64,000 nt of DNA from Pseudomonadota bacterium (GTDB lineage: Bacteria; Pseudomonadota; Gammaproteobacteria; Steroidobacterales; Steroidobacteraceae). A program made the position numbers and the translations under genes. Position 1 is the first letter of the stretch, and every line of letters starts with the position of its first letter. Below, piece after piece: positions 1 through 10,959 of the stretch. The stretch lies in assembly GCA_018241425.1 (NCBI GenBank), contig JAFEDU010000001.1, forward strand, positions 992,001 through 1,056,000, given 5' to 3'. The notes beneath the pieces were generated by a model. It saw nothing but the letters and a program-made list of their open reading frames with translations, did no database searches and was not told where the DNA came from.

Positions 1-179
1 CCCGCGCCCAGGGCCTCGCGGTAGAACTTCACCATCGCGAACAGGTTGTTCTGGTCCGTGACCGCCACCGCGGGCATGCCGGCGGCCGCGGCGGCCGCGA
101 CCAGCTCGCTGATGCGCACCACGCTGTCCGACAGCGAGTACTCGGTGTGCAGTCTCAGGTGAACGAAGCTTGCGGACAT
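1..179 (-). CDS. dnaE: DNA polymerase III alpha subunit, N-terminal fragment
   Basis: Only the first 59 or so codons are inside the window; the gene continues beyond position 1. The translation starts MSASFVHLRLHTEYSLSDS and continues with a TDQNNLFAMVKFY segment. This is the opening of the PHP domain of the replicative polymerase alpha subunit, with the HLRLHTEYSL metal-ligand motif. The ATG at 177-179 is chosen because the family motif begins a few residues later. It lies 10 bp downstream of the rnhB stop on the same strand, so it is probably the last visible member of the lpx-rnhB-dnaE operon. The gene order itself is a known gammaproteobacterial arrangement. Confidence 0.93.
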   Translation of the reverse strand, partial: MSASFVHLRLHTEYSLSDSVVRISELVAAAAAAGMPAVAVTDQNNLFAMVKFYREALGA

Positions 180-189
180 CGGCGCGCTT

Positions 190-831
190 TTACGGCCCGC
201 AGGCATCGAAGGTCAAGGCATCCGCCTCGGCCTCCCCGGCGCAGCGCACCGGGGCGAAGGAACGGCGGTGCTGCGGCGAGGGGGCGCGCTCGCGCAGCGC
301 CTCGAGGTGCGCCGGCGTCCCGTAGCCCTTGTGGGTGGCCAGGGCGTAGCCCGGGTAGGCAAGGTCGAGGCTCTCCATCATGGCATCGCGGCGCGTCTTG
401 GCGAGGATCGAGGCGGCGCTGATGGCCGCCACCCGGGCGTCCCCGCAGACGATGGCCTCCAGCGTGCACGACAACGGCAGGTCGGTCACGCACGGGCAGC
501 GGTTGCCGTCGATGCGCACGTGGGTGGGGGGCACCGGGAGGGCGAGCAGCGCGCGCCGCATGGCGAGCATGGTGGCCTGGAAGATGTTCAGGGTGTCGAT
601 CTCGTCGCGGTCCGCCCAGCCGATCGCCCAGGCGAGCGCGCGCTCGCGGATCAGGACGGCCAGACGCGTGCGTTCGGCGGCGCACAGGAGCTTGGAGTCG
701 GTGAGTCCGCGGATGCGGCGGCGCGGGTCCAGGATGACCGCCGCGGCCACCACGGGACCCGCGAGCGGCCCCCGGCCGGCCTCGTCGACCCCGGCGACGC
801 GCGCGAGGTTACAGCCCGGCGGTGTGCGCAT
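190..831 (-). CDS. rnhB: Ribonuclease HII
   Basis: This 213-residue protein removes RNA, including single ribonucleotides, from RNA-DNA hybrids. The N-terminal [14 protein letters not shown] motif carries the first catalytic acids (D16, E17); IDGNRC and the [12 protein letters not shown] segment supply the later ones. The open frame extends 48 codons further upstream, but that stretch is a shadow of lpxB with no family similarity. The ATG at 829-831 places DEAGRG at the usual distance from the start. The gene overlaps the 3' end of lpxB by 23 bp, so translation is probably coupled. Confidence 0.93.
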   Translation of the reverse strand: MRTPPGCNLARVAGVDEAGRGPLAGPVVAAAVILDPRRRIRGLTDSKLLCAAERTRLAVLIRERALAWAIGWADRDEIDTLNIFQATMLAMRRALLALPVPPTHVRIDGNRCPCVTDLPLSCTLEAIVCGDARVAAISAASILAKTRRDAMMESLDLAYPGYALATHKGYGTPAHLEALRERAPSPQHRRSFAPVRCAGEAEADALTFDACGP

Positions 832-2029
832 CGCCCGGGGATACCGGCGGAACCCGGCCGAGCAGTTCCAGCACGGCCTGCACGGCACGCTCGGCGCCGC
901 CCACGCGCAGCTGGCGGTGGATGGCGGTGAATTCCTGTTGCAGTTCGGCCACGCGCTTGGGCTCCTGAAGCTCATTCAGCAGCGCTTCGCCGAGCGCCGC
1001 CCCCCGCACCTGCTCCTGGAGGAACTCCGGCACCAGGGCGCGGCCGGCAAGCAGGTTCGGCTGCGAAAAATAGCGCACTTTGACCATGCCGAGGGCGCGC
1101 AGCAGGAAGGCTGTCACGGGGCTCATCCGGTAGGCGACGACCATCGGCCGGCCGGTGAGCAGGGTCTCGAGCGTCGCGGTCCCGGAGGCGACGATCACCC
1201 CATCGGCCGCCGCGAGGGCCTCCTGCGCGCGCCCGTCGAGGCGGTGAATCTCAGGTGCATCCGTTACTTGCGCGGCTTCCCTCGCGAAGGCTTCAGCTGC
1301 GGCGGCCGAGGCCATCGGGGCGATGAAGCGGGCATCGGGTCGGGTGCGGCGGATCCGGGCCGCCGCCTGGACAAATGGGGCGGCCAGGTAGGCCACCTCG
1401 GCAAGGCGGCTGCCGGGCAGCAGGGCGATCACCAGGCCGGCCGGATCGAGGCCAAGGGCGCCGCGTGCGGCGGCCCGGTCGGACTGCAGGGGGATCTCGT
1501 CCGCCAGCGGGTGGCCGACGAACTCGGCGCGCACCCCGTGGCGGGCGTAGAAGTCGGTCTCGAAGGGGAGCAGGCACAGGATGAGGTCGATGGCGCGGCC
1601 GATCGTCTTCACCCGCCCCTGCCGCCAGGCCCAGACCTGGGGGCTCACGTACTGCACGGTGGGGATCCCCGCGGACTTCAGCGGCGCGGCCACGCGCAGG
1701 TTGAACTCGGGGGAGTCGATGCCGACGAACACGTCGATGCCGGCCGCGAGGAAGCGATGTACGAGCTCGCGCCGGAGCCTCAGCAGGCGCGGCAGGTCGC
1801 GCAGCACCTCGGCCAGGCCCATCACGCTCAGGGCCTCGATCCCGACCCAGGGCGTGCAGCCGGCCGCCACCATCTTCGGCCCCGCCACCCCGAACACCTC
1901 GGCATCGGGCAGGTGTGCGCGCAGCGCGCGAATGAAGGCGGCGCCCAGGGTGTCGCCCGAGTGCTCGCCCGCGGCGATACCCACCCGCAGCGGCCGCGCG
2001 GGCGTCGCGGCGGGTACCCCGCCGTTCAT
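809..2029 (-). CDS. lpxB: Lipid-A-disaccharide synthase
   Basis: LpxB is a GT19 enzyme of 406 residues. It joins UDP-2,3-diacylglucosamine to lipid X to give the beta-1,6 disaccharide of lipid A at the inner face of the cytoplasmic membrane. The N-terminal [13 protein letters not shown] motif, [23 protein letters not shown] and [13 protein letters not shown] are all characteristic of the family. The length is normal (E. coli about 382, with a short extra N-terminus here). The start overlaps the lpxA stop as ATGA, a sign of translational coupling inside the lpxD-fabZ-lpxA-lpxB operon. Confidence 0.95.
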   Translation of the reverse strand: MNGGVPAATPARPLRVGIAAGEHSGDTLGAAFIRALRAHLPDAEVFGVAGPKMVAAGCTPWVGIEALSVMGLAEVLRDLPRLLRLRRELVHRFLAAGIDVFVGIDSPEFNLRVAAPLKSAGIPTVQYVSPQVWAWRQGRVKTIGRAIDLILCLLPFETDFYARHGVRAEFVGHPLADEIPLQSDRAAARGALGLDPAGLVIALLPGSRLAEVAYLAAPFVQAAARIRRTRPDARFIAPMASAAAAEAFAREAAQVTDAPEIHRLDGRAQEALAAADGVIVASGTATLETLLTGRPMVVAYRMSPVTAFLLRALGMVKVRYFSQPNLLAGRALVPEFLQEQVRGAALGEALLNELQEPKRVAELQQEFTAIHRQLRVGGAERAVQAVLELLGRVPPVSPGDAHTAGL

Positions 2030-2796
2030 CGCACCAGGCTGCGGTTGGAAGCGTTGATGAAGTCGACGAAGGGGCGCACGACCTCTTGGGTCTGTGCGAG
2101 CTCCTCCAGGCGCACCACCGCCTCGGCGAGCTTGAGGTCCGAGCGGTAGAGGATGCGGTAGGCATCGCGGATCGCGCGGATCTGCTCTTCCGTGAAGCCG
2201 CGGCGCTTCAGGCCTTCCGAGTTGATCGAGTGCGGCACGGCCGGGTTGCCGTTGACCATCACGTACGGCGGCACGTCGCGCGAGAGGATGGTGCCGCCGC
2301 CGAGGAATGCGTGCGCGCCGATCTTGGCGAACTGGTGCACGGCCGAGAGGCCGCCGATGATCACCCAGTCGCCGACCTCGACGTGACCGCCCAGGGCCGC
2401 GCAGTTGGCGAATATCGTCTGGTTGCCGATCTGGCAGTCGTGCGCCACGTGCGCGTAGGCCATGAACAGGTTGTCGCTGCCGATGCGCGTGACGCCCTGG
2501 TCGTGGGTGGTGCCGCGGTTCACGGTGCAGCTCTCGCGGAACACGTTGCGGTCGCCGACTTCCAGGCGCGTCGGCTCGCCCTTGTACTTCTTGTCCTGCG
2601 GCGGGCCGCCGATGGAGGCGAACGGGTGGATGTGGTTGTGGCTGCCGAGCACGGTCGGGCCGTTGACGACCGCGTGCGGCTCGATGCGCGTGCCCGCGCC
2701 GATCACCACGTCCGGCCCGATGACGCTGAAGGCGCCCACGCTCACGTCCTCGGCGAGCTGCGCGTAGGGGGAGATCACCGCGCGCGCGTCGATCAC
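2026..2796 (-). CDS. lpxA: UDP-N-acetylglucosamine acyltransferase
   Basis: LpxA performs the first step of lipid A synthesis, moving a 3-hydroxyacyl chain from ACP to UDP-GlcNAc. The protein of 256 residues is made of left-handed beta-helix hexapeptide repeats. It contains the catalytic-histidine segment [11 protein letters not shown] and the [11 protein letters not shown] loop. The open frame runs further upstream, but that part is out-of-frame fabZ. The start is the GTG at 2794-2796, giving the family N-terminus [14 protein letters not shown]; it overlaps the fabZ stop by 4 bp (GTGA). The 3' end overlaps lpxB by 4 bp. Confidence 0.95.
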   Translation of the reverse strand: MIDARAVISPYAQLAEDVSVGAFSVIGPDVVIGAGTRIEPHAVVNGPTVLGSHNHIHPFASIGGPPQDKKYKGEPTRLEVGDRNVFRESCTVNRGTTHDQGVTRIGSDNLFMAYAHVAHDCQIGNQTIFANCAALGGHVEVGDWVIIGGLSAVHQFAKIGAHAFLGGGTILSRDVPPYVMVNGNPAVPHSINSEGLKRRGFTEEQIRAIRDAYRILYRSDLKLAEAVVRLEELAQTQEVVRPFVDFINASNRSLVR

Positions 2797-3248
2797 TTGC
2801 TGGTCTCCGGCGCCAGCATCATCTGCGCCCCCGCGACCTCGTGTTCGCCGACGAGTGCCTTGGTGGCGAAGCGCCAGATGCCGCGCAGCGAGCGCTCCAG
2901 CTGGGCGGTCAGCACCAGCTGGTCGCCGGGCACCACCGGGCGGCGGAAGCGCGCCTCGTCGATGCCGACGAAGTAGAAGCGCGTGTTGTGGTCGGGGATC
3001 ACCCCTTCGGTGACGAAGCACAGGATGCCGGCCGCCTGCGCGAGTGCCTCGATGATCATGACCCCGGGCATCACCGGGCGGCCGGGGAAGTGCCCGGGGA
3101 AGAACGGCTCGTTGTAGGTAACGTTCTTGAGTGCGCGGATGGTCTTGCCCGGGTGCAGCTCGAGCACGCGGTCCACGAGCAGGAACGGGTAGCGGTGCGG
3201 CAGTCGCTCGAGAATGGCCTGCATGTCCAGTTGTAGGCCCTCACTCAT
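2793..3248 (-). CDS. fabZ: 3-hydroxyacyl-ACP dehydratase
   Basis: FabZ is a hot-dog-fold dehydratase of type II fatty acid synthesis; it competes with LpxA and LpxD for 3-hydroxyacyl-ACP. The translation shows [13 protein letters not shown] and the catalytic [21 protein letters not shown] stretch (His and Glu). The start is placed at the ATG at 3246-3248 ([10 protein letters not shown]), giving 151 residues, the same length as E. coli FabZ. Two further in-frame ATGs upstream lie inside lpxD. The start overlaps the lpxD stop by 8 bp. Confidence 0.94.
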   Translation of the reverse strand: MSEGLQLDMQAILERLPHRYPFLLVDRVLELHPGKTIRALKNVTYNEPFFPGHFPGRPVMPGVMIIEALAQAAGILCFVTEGVIPDHNTRFYFVGIDEARFRRPVVPGDQLVLTAQLERSLRGIWRFATKALVGEHEVAGAQMMLAPETSK

Positions 3249-4290
3249 CGCCGTCATCCCCGTCCCCGCTTGTTGGCCCACCGGCCGGCCGTTCCAGCCG
3301 GCGCACCCGACCCTCCAGCAGCGGCAGGCGCTTGAAGCGCGCCACCAGGCGTCGCCAGGTGCGCGCGTCCTCGAAGGGTATGCCGCTGGAGTATACGCCG
3401 GGCTCCTTGATGGAGTGGGTGATCATCGAGAAGCCGGTGACGACCACGTCATCGGCGATGTTGATGTGGCCGGCGAAGCCTGTGTGGCCGCCCACCATGC
3501 AGCGCCTGCCGATGCTGGTGCTGCCGGAGACCCCGACGCAGGCGGCGATCGCGGTGTGGGCGCCGATGCGCACGTTGTGGGCCACCTGGACGAGGTTGTC
3601 GAGCTTCACGCCCTCCTCGATCACGGTGTCCTCGATGGCGCCACGGTCGATGGCGGTGTTGGCCCCGATCTCGACGTCGGGCCCGATGCGTACCGCGCCC
3701 ACCTGCGGCACCTTGACCCAGCCGCGCTTGTCGGGGGCGAAGCCGAACCCATCTCCGCCGAGCACCGCGCCGGGCTGCACGATGGTGCGCGCGCCGATCT
3801 CGACCCGGCTGCCGACCGTGACCCGCGCCACGAGCCGGACATCCTCGCCGATGCGGGCATCCCCGCCGACGGTGCAGTGCGGCCCGATGAAGGCGCGCGG
3901 GCCGATGACGGCGCCGGCGGCCACGACGGCGAGCGCGGCGACCTCCGCGCTGGCATCCACCCGCGCATCCGCGTGCACCACGGCGGACGGGTGAACCCCG
4001 GGGTTGAGCGGCGGCGGCGGGTGCAGCAGCTGCGCGATGCGCGCGTAGGTCGCGTAGGGGTTCTCGCTCACCAGCACCGCGCACGGCGCGGCAGCGGCCG
4101 CCGCGGCGTTCACGACCACGGCGGCAGCGGAGGTCGTGTCCAGCTGCGCGCGGTAGCGCGGGTTGGCGAGGAAGGCGAGCGCGTCGGCACCGGCCCCGGC
4201 GAGCGTCCCGACGCGCGCGACGCGTACGCCGGGCTCGCCGCGCAGCTCGCAGCCGAAGCGGACCGCCAGTTCTCCGAGCGTCACGGCCAT
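3241..4290 (-). CDS. lpxD: UDP-3-O-(3-hydroxyacyl)glucosamine N-acyltransferase
   Basis: LpxD adds the second hydroxyacyl chain, on the amine, in lipid A synthesis. The 349 residues comprise an N-terminal uridine-binding domain (about 1-100, with [14 protein letters not shown]) and a long hexapeptide-repeat beta-helix (about 110-300). The expected motif [17 protein letters not shown], carrying the catalytic His, is present. A charged C-terminal helix and short tail follow. Length agrees with the family (E. coli 341). It lies about 50 bp downstream of skp, on the same strand. Confidence 0.95.
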   Translation of the reverse strand: MAVTLGELAVRFGCELRGEPGVRVARVGTLAGAGADALAFLANPRYRAQLDTTSAAAVVVNAAAAAAAPCAVLVSENPYATYARIAQLLHPPPPLNPGVHPSAVVHADARVDASAEVAALAVVAAGAVIGPRAFIGPHCTVGGDARIGEDVRLVARVTVGSRVEIGARTIVQPGAVLGGDGFGFAPDKRGWVKVPQVGAVRIGPDVEIGANTAIDRGAIEDTVIEEGVKLDNLVQVAHNVRIGAHTAIAACVGVSGSTSIGRRCMVGGHTGFAGHINIADDVVVTGFSMITHSIKEPGVYSSGIPFEDARTWRRLVARFKRLPLLEGRVRRLERPAGGPTSGDGDDGDE

Positions 4291-4341
4291 GGGGTGCGCC
4301 GCCGTTGCTCCGCCGCGGTACGCCTGCTTAGGGACCGGCGG

Positions 4342-4908
4342 TTACTTCGAGGGCTTCGGTGCTGGCGCCGCCGCGGGGGCGGCCGACTTGCCGGCATGAG
4401 CCTGCAGCGCCGCCAGCACCTGCGGGGTGATGTCGTAGGACTGGGAGCTGTAGAGCGCGGCCTCGGAGGCCAGCACGAGGTCGTAGTTCTGCGACTTGGC
4501 GTACGAGCGCACCTCGTCGATCAGCGTGCGCTGCAGGCGCGACATCTCCTCGTTGCGGCGCGCCGTCACGTCGTCCTGGAACTCGCCCTTGGCACGCTCG
4601 AAGTCGCGCTGGCCGTCACGCAGCTCCTTCTCGGCACGCTGGCGCTGGTCGTCGGACATGGTCGCCCCGTCCTTCTGCAGCTTGTCGTACTTGGCCTTGA
4701 GCGACTGCTCCTGGGCCTGCAGGGTCCGCTGGCGCGGCGCGAACTCGGCGCGCATGGCCTCCGTGGCGGCCTTGCCCTGGGGCGACTCCTCCAGCAACTG
4801 GGAGGCATTCACGATGCCGATCTTCTGGTCGGCCATGGCCGGGAGCGCCACCAGCACGGCTGCGGCCGCGATCCCCCAAAGAGCCATCTTGCTGCTGCTC
4901 AAACGCAT
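4342..4908 (-). CDS. skp: Periplasmic chaperone Skp/OmpH
   Basis: Skp is a trimeric periplasmic chaperone that carries unfolded outer-membrane proteins to the BAM complex. A signal peptide of about 27 residues ends at PAMA before DQKIGIVNASQLL, the typical family start. The middle (about 50-150) is almost pure charged helix with coiled-coil character, matching the tentacles of Skp. The C-terminus ends in an Ala/Pro tail. The ATG at 4906-4908 is preferred; a GTG one codon upstream is also possible. The position between bamA and lpxD is the conserved one. Confidence 0.92.
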   Translation of the reverse strand: MRLSSSKMALWGIAAAAVLVALPAMADQKIGIVNASQLLEESPQGKAATEAMRAEFAPRQRTLQAQEQSLKAKYDKLQKDGATMSDDQRQRAEKELRDGQRDFERAKGEFQDDVTARRNEEMSRLQRTLIDEVRSYAKSQNYDLVLASEAALYSSQSYDITPQVLAALQAHAGKSAAPAAAPAPKPSK

Positions 4909-5032
4909 CACGGACTACCTACCCTCTTGTGAATCGGACTTGCGGGGCACCCGCCCGAGCGCAGGCTGCCCAAACCCCTAGTATCGCGTAGATCCCGCCC
5001 GCAAGCAGCGTTTGTTACGCTTTTTTTAGGCT

Positions 5033-7471
5033 TTAGAAGGCGTTGCCCACCGAGAACTGGAAGCCCTCGGTCTCGTCACCCCACGTATGGACCCCGTCGC
5101 TGGACTTGGAATTGAGGGGGACGCCAAAGCTGAACCGGAACAGGCCCAGGGGGGCCAGCCACTGCACGGCCACGCCCACCGAGCGCTTGATCTCCGACCA
5201 GCTGGTCAGGTTGTAGTCATCCACCGTGAGCTGGTCCGGGCCGTAGAACTTGATCTTGCTGCCGGTCTGGTACACCCCGCCCATGTCGTAGAAGAGGCTG
5301 ACGCGGGCAGTCTGGGCGAACTTGGCCGGCATCGGCAGGATGAGCTCGTTCTGGCTCGTGATGCGCAGGTTGCCGCCATAGGGGTTGCCGAACTGGTCCT
5401 TCGGTCCCAGGCGGCTCTCGCGGAAGCCGCGCACGTTGTCCGGGCCGCCGCCGTAGAACTGCCGGTACGGGGGGAGCGCGGTGGTGTTGCCGAGCGGCTC
5501 GCCGTAGTCCACGCCCTCGAGGAACGAGAGGGTGAGATGCTTGCCCAGCGGCACGTAGCGGATGAACTGGTAGTTGGCGATGTAGTACTGGACGTTGCTG
5601 ATCGGCACGGTCACCGAGACGGAGGCGTTCATGCGCATGCCGCGGTCGGCGAACAGGGTGCGGTTGCGCGTGTCCCAGTCCCAGCCGACCACGCTCTCGA
5701 GGGTGTGGAAGTTCGAGCCGTAGAACACGTAGATGTTGTTGCTCGCATCGTCGTGCGCGATGCGGCTGTAGGGGTGGCCGTTGTTCTGCACCCACTGCTG
5801 CGCCTGCTCGGCGCTGCTCAGCGAGTTGGTGAGCAGCTGCGAGCTGTTGAACGCGAGGCCGAAGCGCAGGTACATGAACTCGGTGATCGGGTAGGCCCAG
5901 GTGGGCCCCAGGCTCAGCGTCTGCGAGGAGAACTGCGACGACGAGGACACGAACTGCGTCACGTCGCTGAAGGTGATCGACTCGGTGCGCTGCAGGTTGT
6001 CGACGTTGGTGTAGGGATTCGTGTGCTGGATGGTGTACACCTTGCTGAAGGCGCCACCGTTGAGGTTCACCGCCACGCGCTGGCCGCTGCCGAGGAAGTC
6101 CGAGTCGGCGTAACTGCCGTTCAGCATGAACTTGTAGGTCTCTGAGTAGCCGATGCCGCCGGACAGCTGCGAGGCGGGGCCCTCCTCGATCTTGTAGTTC
6201 ACGTCGACCATGTCCGGGGAGCCGGCCACGGGGGTGGTCTCGAACTCGACGCTCTTCACGTACGGCAGGCGCTGGATGCGCTGCTTGGAGCGCTCGAGCG
6301 AGGTGTTGGACAGCCAGCCGCCCTCCAGCTGGCGCATCTCGCGCCGCAGCACCTCGTCGTTGATGCGGTTGGCGCCGCTGAAGGAGATGTTGCGCACGTA
6401 GACCCGGTTACCCGGGTCGACGAAGAAGGTGAGCGCCACCGTGTGGGTCGCATTATCCGCGGTCGGCACCGGCTCGACCTTCGCGAAGGCGTAGCCATCG
6501 CGTCCCATGCGGTTCTGCATGAGCTCCTGGCTGGTGGTGATCAGCTTGCGGTTGAAGGTCTCCCCGGGGGCGATGACCAGCAGCTGCTCGAGCTCGGACT
6601 GCGGCACCACGAAGGTGCCGGCGAGCTTGATGGTGGAGACGCGGAACACCTCGCCGGGCTCGATGTTCACCGTGATGAAGATGTCTTCCTTCTCCGGGGC
6701 GATCGCCACCTGCGTCGACTCGATCTGGAAGTTCGCGTAACCGCGATCCATGTAGTAGTTGCGGATCTTCTCGAGGTCGCCCTGCAGTGACTCGCGCGAG
6801 TAGCGGTCGTCCTGCTTGTACCAGGACAGCCAGTTGGGAGTCTTCAGCTCCAGCGTGGCGAGGATGTCCTTTTCCTTGAAATGCGTGTTGCCGACGATGT
6901 TGATCTTGCGGATCTTGGCGCGCGAGCCTTCCTTGATGTCGATCTTGATCTTGACGCGGTTGCCGGACTCTTCCTCGACCTTGGTGTCGATCTTGATGCC
7001 GTACTTGCCGCGCGCGTAGTACTGGTCGGTGAGGTACTGCGTGACGTCTTCCAGCACCGAGCGGTCGAAGGTCTTGCCGGCGGCCAGCCCCACGGTGCGC
7101 AGCGACTTCTGCAGGTCCTCGGTCTTGATGTCCTTGTTGCCGGTGATCTCGAAGCTCTCGATGGAGGGGCGCTCGAGCACCACCACCACGAGCGTGCTGC
7201 CCTCGCGGCGCATCTGCACGTCGCGGAAGAAGCCGGTCGAGTACAGCGCCTTGATCGCCTCGCGCACGCGCTGCGGCGTGAGGTGGTCGCCGATGTTCAC
7301 CGGCAGGTAGTTGTATACCGTCCCCTCGGAGACGCGCTGCAGGCCCTCGACGCGAATGTCGCCGACGGTGAAGTCCGCCGGCAGGCTGGTCGTCTGCGCC
7401 AGTACCAGCGCGCAGTGCAGGGCCAGTGCAATACCGGCCAGGGCGATCCGCGTTTTCGTGCTCCCAATCAC
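5033..7471 (-). CDS. bamA: Outer membrane protein assembly factor BamA
   Basis: BamA is the Omp85 core of the machine that inserts beta-barrels in the outer membrane. The 812 residues begin with a signal peptide (about 1-25, ending in VLAQ). Five POTRA domains follow (about 30-430), starting with FTVGDIRVEGLQRVSEGTVY. The 16-strand barrel holds the conserved VRGF motif (DNVRGFRESRLGP), and the protein ends in phenylalanine (SVGNAF) as a BAM signal should. The start codon is GTG at 7469-7471. About 120 bp separate it from skp and 130 bp from rseP. Confidence 0.96.
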   Translation of the reverse strand: MIGSTKTRIALAGIALALHCALVLAQTTSLPADFTVGDIRVEGLQRVSEGTVYNYLPVNIGDHLTPQRVREAIKALYSTGFFRDVQMRREGSTLVVVVLERPSIESFEITGNKDIKTEDLQKSLRTVGLAAGKTFDRSVLEDVTQYLTDQYYARGKYGIKIDTKVEEESGNRVKIKIDIKEGSRAKIRKINIVGNTHFKEKDILATLELKTPNWLSWYKQDDRYSRESLQGDLEKIRNYYMDRGYANFQIESTQVAIAPEKEDIFITVNIEPGEVFRVSTIKLAGTFVVPQSELEQLLVIAPGETFNRKLITTSQELMQNRMGRDGYAFAKVEPVPTADNATHTVALTFFVDPGNRVYVRNISFSGANRINDEVLRREMRQLEGGWLSNTSLERSKQRIQRLPYVKSVEFETTPVAGSPDMVDVNYKIEEGPASQLSGGIGYSETYKFMLNGSYADSDFLGSGQRVAVNLNGGAFSKVYTIQHTNPYTNVDNLQRTESITFSDVTQFVSSSSQFSSQTLSLGPTWAYPITEFMYLRFGLAFNSSQLLTNSLSSAEQAQQWVQNNGHPYSRIAHDDASNNIYVFYGSNFHTLESVVGWDWDTRNRTLFADRGMRMNASVSVTVPISNVQYYIANYQFIRYVPLGKHLTLSFLEGVDYGEPLGNTTALPPYRQFYGGGPDNVRGFRESRLGPKDQFGNPYGGNLRITSQNELILPMPAKFAQTARVSLFYDMGGVYQTGSKIKFYGPDQLTVDDYNLTSWSEIKRSVGVAVQWLAPLGLFRFSFGVPLNSKSSDGVHTWGDETEGFQFSVGNAF

Positions 7472-7601
7472 CGCATCTCTCTCACTTGGCGCGTCGGTCG
7501 CGCGCCGCTCAATATTTCTTTCCCCGCACTAGTGGCTCACCGTGCAGATCCGCATCTGCCGGAGCGCTTAGGCGCGTCGCCGATGGCGACCTGGGTCTCA
7601 A

Positions 7602-8945
7602 TCAACTGAACTGGCGCGCAATGTCGTTGTATAGCGCGACACCCATCAGGACGATGAGCAGTGCAATCCCCACCTGCTGGCCGAAGATCTGCGTCCGCTC
7701 CGACAGCGGTCTCCCCTTGAACCACTCGGCCGCCTGGAAAACGATCTGGCCGCCGTCCAGGATCGGAATCGGCAGCAGGTTGAGAAAGCCGAGCGACAGC
7801 GACAGCAGGATCAGCGTCGACAGGAAGGAGCCGGCGCCCTGCTGCGCGGACTCGCCGGCGACCTGGGCGATCGACAGCGGCCCGCTGAGGTTCTTCAGCG
7901 AGACCTTCCCCATGAGCATGCGCCAGAACAGGCGCGCCTGCAGGACGCTCAGGTTCCAGGCCTCGGACACCCCGCGGGAGAGGGCCGCCACGAGACCTAA
8001 GTCGGCGTGGGTCTCCATGCCGACGTGAATGCGGCCGAGCCGCTTGCCCTTGAGGTGGTCCTCGGCCGCGGCCACCTGCACCGAGTGCGTCACGCCGGCA
8101 CGCTCGTACTGGATGCTCAACTGCTGTCCGGGACGAGCGCTTACGTAGTCGGCGACCTCGCGGAAGTCCTTCATCGGGTTTCCGTCGATGGCGAGGATGC
8201 GGTCGCCGGCGAGGAGTCCGGCCCGCGCCGCAGGGCCGCCCGGCTCGACGGTGCCGAGCACCGGGGGAGCGCCGAGTTCGAAGCCCAGGCCGCGGAAGAG
8301 TCGCGCCGGCTCGGTCAGCTGGCGACGCGCCTCCTCGTCCGGCAGCGCCAGGCGCACGGTGCGCGTGGCACCGGCCTCATCCTGGACGGCCATCTCGATG
8401 TCCGAACGAGAGCTCACGGCATCCAGGAGGCCGAGCACCACGTCGCGGGCGTCCTCGGTGGTCGCGCCATCGATGCCCGTGATCGCATCCCCGGCGCGCA
8501 GGCCCGCCCGGGCGGCGATGGAGTCTGCGGTCACCTCGCCCACGTGGGGGCGCAGCACGTTGACGCCGTTCACCCAGAAGATGCCCCACAGGGCCAGCAC
8601 CGCGAACAGGATGTTGAAGGCAGGTCCCGCCAGCAGCACCGCGATCCGCTGCCACGGCGGCCGGCGCGTGAAGGAGCGGGACAGGTCGGCGGAGGGTACC
8701 GGCCCCTCGCGCTCGTCCAGCATCTTGACGTAGCCGCCCAGCGGGATCGCGGCGATCACGTACTCGACGCGATCGGCGCCGCGCACCCACTTCACCAGCG
8801 GGCGGCCGAAGCCGACCGAGAAGCGCAGCACCTTGAACCCGAGGCGGCGCGCGACCCAGAAATGGCCGTACTCGTGCACCGTGACCAGGAGCCCCACGGC
8901 GACGACGAACCAGAACAAGGTCCAGAGGGTCCCCAGGAGGTTCAT
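7602..8945 (-). CDS. rseP: Site-2 protease RseP
   Basis: RseP is an intramembrane zinc metalloprotease that cuts anti-sigma factors such as RseA during envelope stress and trims leftover signal peptides. The 447-residue protein has the HExxH site in its first membrane segment (H24-E25-Y26-G27-H28). Two PDZ domains lie in the periplasmic middle (around 130-300), each with a GDRI-type or GDAI-type loop. The third zinc ligand is in [10 protein letters not shown] (D397). The start overlaps the dxr stop as ATGA. Its place beside bamA and skp fits a joint envelope-quality role. Confidence 0.95.
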   Translation of the reverse strand: MNLLGTLWTLFWFVVAVGLLVTVHEYGHFWVARRLGFKVLRFSVGFGRPLVKWVRGADRVEYVIAAIPLGGYVKMLDEREGPVPSADLSRSFTRRPPWQRIAVLLAGPAFNILFAVLALWGIFWVNGVNVLRPHVGEVTADSIAARAGLRAGDAITGIDGATTEDARDVVLGLLDAVSSRSDIEMAVQDEAGATRTVRLALPDEEARRQLTEPARLFRGLGFELGAPPVLGTVEPGGPAARAGLLAGDRILAIDGNPMKDFREVADYVSARPGQQLSIQYERAGVTHSVQVAAAEDHLKGKRLGRIHVGMETHADLGLVAALSRGVSEAWNLSVLQARLFWRMLMGKVSLKNLSGPLSIAQVAGESAQQGAGSFLSTLILLSLSLGFLNLLPIPILDGGQIVFQAAEWFKGRPLSERTQIFGQQVGIALLIVLMGVALYNDIARQFS

Positions 8946-10150
8946 GCGTGAGCGCCTTTCAGCGCCGCATTACGGTTCATGCCGTGGATGTGCTCACGTG
9001 CCAGCATTCTGCCTTCCGCGTCCGCCGCCAGGACCTCATCAAGGCCGCTCGGCGCGCCCCCCGTTCCGGCCTGCACCACGGCTTCAATGACCGCGGCGAT
9101 GCCGGGAAAGTTCAATTGGCGCTCCAGGAAGGCCGCCACCGCCACCTCGTTCGCGGCGTTCAGCAGCACCGGGTGCAGGCCCCCGGCGCGCGCCGCGGCC
9201 TGCGCCAGCGCCAGGCAGCGGAACTTCACCGTGTCCGGCGGGCGGAAATCCAGCCGGCCGGCCTTGAGCAGGTCGAGGAATTCTACACCGGAGTCGATGC
9301 GCTCGGGCCACGCGAGCGCGTGTGCGATCGGGGTGCGCATGTCGGGGGCACCGAGCTGCGCGAGCACCGAGCCGTCCACGTACTCGACCAGCGAGTGCAC
9401 GATGCTCTGCGGGTGCAGCAGGATGTCGACCTGCGCCGGCGGCACGCCGAACAGCAGGCAGGCCTCGATGAGCTCGAGCCCCTTGTTCATGAGCGTGGCC
9501 GAGTCGACCGAGATCTTCCGGCCCATCACCCAGTTCGGGTGCGCGCAGGCGGCCTCCGGGGTCACGCGCTCCAGGGCCTCCACCGGGGTGTCGCGGAACG
9601 GGCCGCCGGATGCGGTGAGGAGGATGCGGCGTACGCCGGCAGGGGCCTCGCCCGTGCGCGCATGCGGCGGCAGGCACTGGAAGATGGCGTTGTGCTCGCT
9701 GTCGATCGGCAGGAGCGTCGCTCCCCCGGCACGCACGGCCTCCAGAAGCAGCGGACCGGACATCACGAGCGATTCCTTGTTCGCGAGCAGCAGGCGCTTG
9801 CCCGCGCGCGCGGCGGCCAGCGTCGAGCGCAGGCCGGCGGCGCCGACGATGGCGGCCATGACGCAGCCCACCTCCGTAAGCGCGGCGATTTCCTCGAGCG
9901 CGCCCGGACCTGCCAGGAGGCGCACGCCGCGGGCGTCGGCGCCGAGGAGCGCCCTGAGCTCCTGCGCGGCGCCCTCGTCGGCGAGTGCCGCGTAGGCCGG
10001 CCGGTACAGGCGGATCTGGCGGGCGAGCTTGGCCGCGTTGGTGTTCGCGGCGAGCGCCACCAGGCGGAAGCGCTGCGGGTGCCGGGCGAGCACGTCCAGG
10101 GTGCTCTCCCCGATCGAGCCGGTCGACCCGAGCACGGCGACGCCGATCAT
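8942..10150 (-). CDS. dxr: 1-deoxy-D-xylulose 5-phosphate reductoisomerase
   Basis: Dxr (IspC) makes 2-C-methyl-D-erythritol 4-phosphate, the committed step of the MEP isoprenoid pathway, using NADPH. The N-terminal [15 protein letters not shown] is the nucleotide-binding loop. [27 protein letters not shown] and [21 protein letters not shown] are active-site motifs. The open frame continues upstream as a shadow of cdsA; the ATG at 10148-10150 gives 402 residues, normal for the family. The start overlaps the cdsA stop by 4 bp, and the stop overlaps rseP by 4 bp. Confidence 0.96.
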   Translation of the reverse strand: MIGVAVLGSTGSIGESTLDVLARHPQRFRLVALAANTNAAKLARQIRLYRPAYAALADEGAAQELRALLGADARGVRLLAGPGALEEIAALTEVGCVMAAIVGAAGLRSTLAAARAGKRLLLANKESLVMSGPLLLEAVRAGGATLLPIDSEHNAIFQCLPPHARTGEAPAGVRRILLTASGGPFRDTPVEALERVTPEAACAHPNWVMGRKISVDSATLMNKGLELIEACLLFGVPPAQVDILLHPQSIVHSLVEYVDGSVLAQLGAPDMRTPIAHALAWPERIDSGVEFLDLLKAGRLDFRPPDTVKFRCLALAQAAARAGGLHPVLLNAANEVAVAAFLERQLNFPGIAAVIEAVVQAGTGGAPSGLDEVLAADAEGRMLAREHIHGMNRNAALKGAHA

Positions 10151-10959
10151 CGGGCCACCCCGAGGAACATCAGGCCCAGGAACAGCACCGGGGCCGCGGC
10201 CGTGAGGCTGTCGATCCGGTCCATCACGCCACCGTGGCCCGGAAACAACGTGCCACTGTCTTTTACACCTGCATAACGCTTCAAGAGGCTCTCCGTGAGG
10301 TCGCCGACGATCGAGAAACCGACGGCAGCCAGGCACAGGGAGAGAAAGGTAAGGGGCGGCAGGTGAAACCACAACGCACCCAGGATTCCCACCAGCCCCC
10401 CCAGGGCGACCCCGCCCAGAACACCCTCCCAGGTCTTGCCCGGGGAGACGGCCGGGGCGAGGCGCAGGCGCCCGTAGCGGCGGCCGGCGAAGTAGGCCCC
10501 GACATCGGCGGCCCAGACCAGGAGGAAGGCGAACAGCACCCAAGGACCGCCCAGGGGCAGCAGCACGCGCAGGCGCACCAGGGCCACCCAGGCAGGCACC
10601 AGGGCAAGCACCCCGGCAAGGCCGGCGGACCAGCCCGTCACGCGGCGCGGCGCAAGCGCGATCCACAGCAGTGCCACGCACCACCATGCAAAGGCGAGGC
10701 CGAAGACCAGCGTGCGGCCGGCGGCGGTGACGGTGACGGACCAGCCGGCGAACAGCAGCACGGCCACCAGCGCGACGTACGCCAGACGCAGCGCCACGAC
10801 GGGCAGCCCCACGAACGCCGACCATTCCCAGGCCCCGAGCAGCACCGCAGCGGTGATCACGATGACGGTGAAGACCGGCGGCAGGGCCAGCAGCACCACC
10901 AGGAGCACCACGGCAGCCGGGACTGCCGTCAGCACGCGCTTGCGCAGCGACTCACTCAC
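10147..10959 (-). CDS. cdsA: Phosphatidate cytidylyltransferase
   Basis: CdsA activates phosphatidic acid with CTP to give CDP-diacylglycerol, the precursor of all phospholipids. It is an integral membrane enzyme with about eight hydrophobic segments. The family signature is complete near the C-terminus: [13 protein letters not shown] followed by [15 protein letters not shown] (about residues 224-252). I use the GTG at 10957-10959 (VSESLRKRV), which overlaps the uppS stop by 4 bp and gives 270 residues; the longer frame upstream is a uppS shadow. Confidence 0.94.
   Translation of the reverse strand: MSESLRKRVLTAVPAAVVLLVVLLALPPVFTVIVITAAVLLGAWEWSAFVGLPVVALRLAYVALVAVLLFAGWSVTVTAAGRTLVFGLAFAWWCVALLWIALAPRRVTGWSAGLAGVLALVPAWVALVRLRVLLPLGGPWVLFAFLLVWAADVGAYFAGRRYGRLRLAPAVSPGKTWEGVLGGVALGGLVGILGALWFHLPPLTFLSLCLAAVGFSIVGDLTESLLKRYAGVKDSGTLFPGHGGVMDRIDSLTAAAPVLFLGLMFLGVAR

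Noticed and set aside
380..2149. 589-codon plus-strand open frame opposite rnhB and lpxB
   Set aside because: It lies antisense to two well-conserved genes and its translation is low-complexity with no family pattern; a GC-rich shadow.
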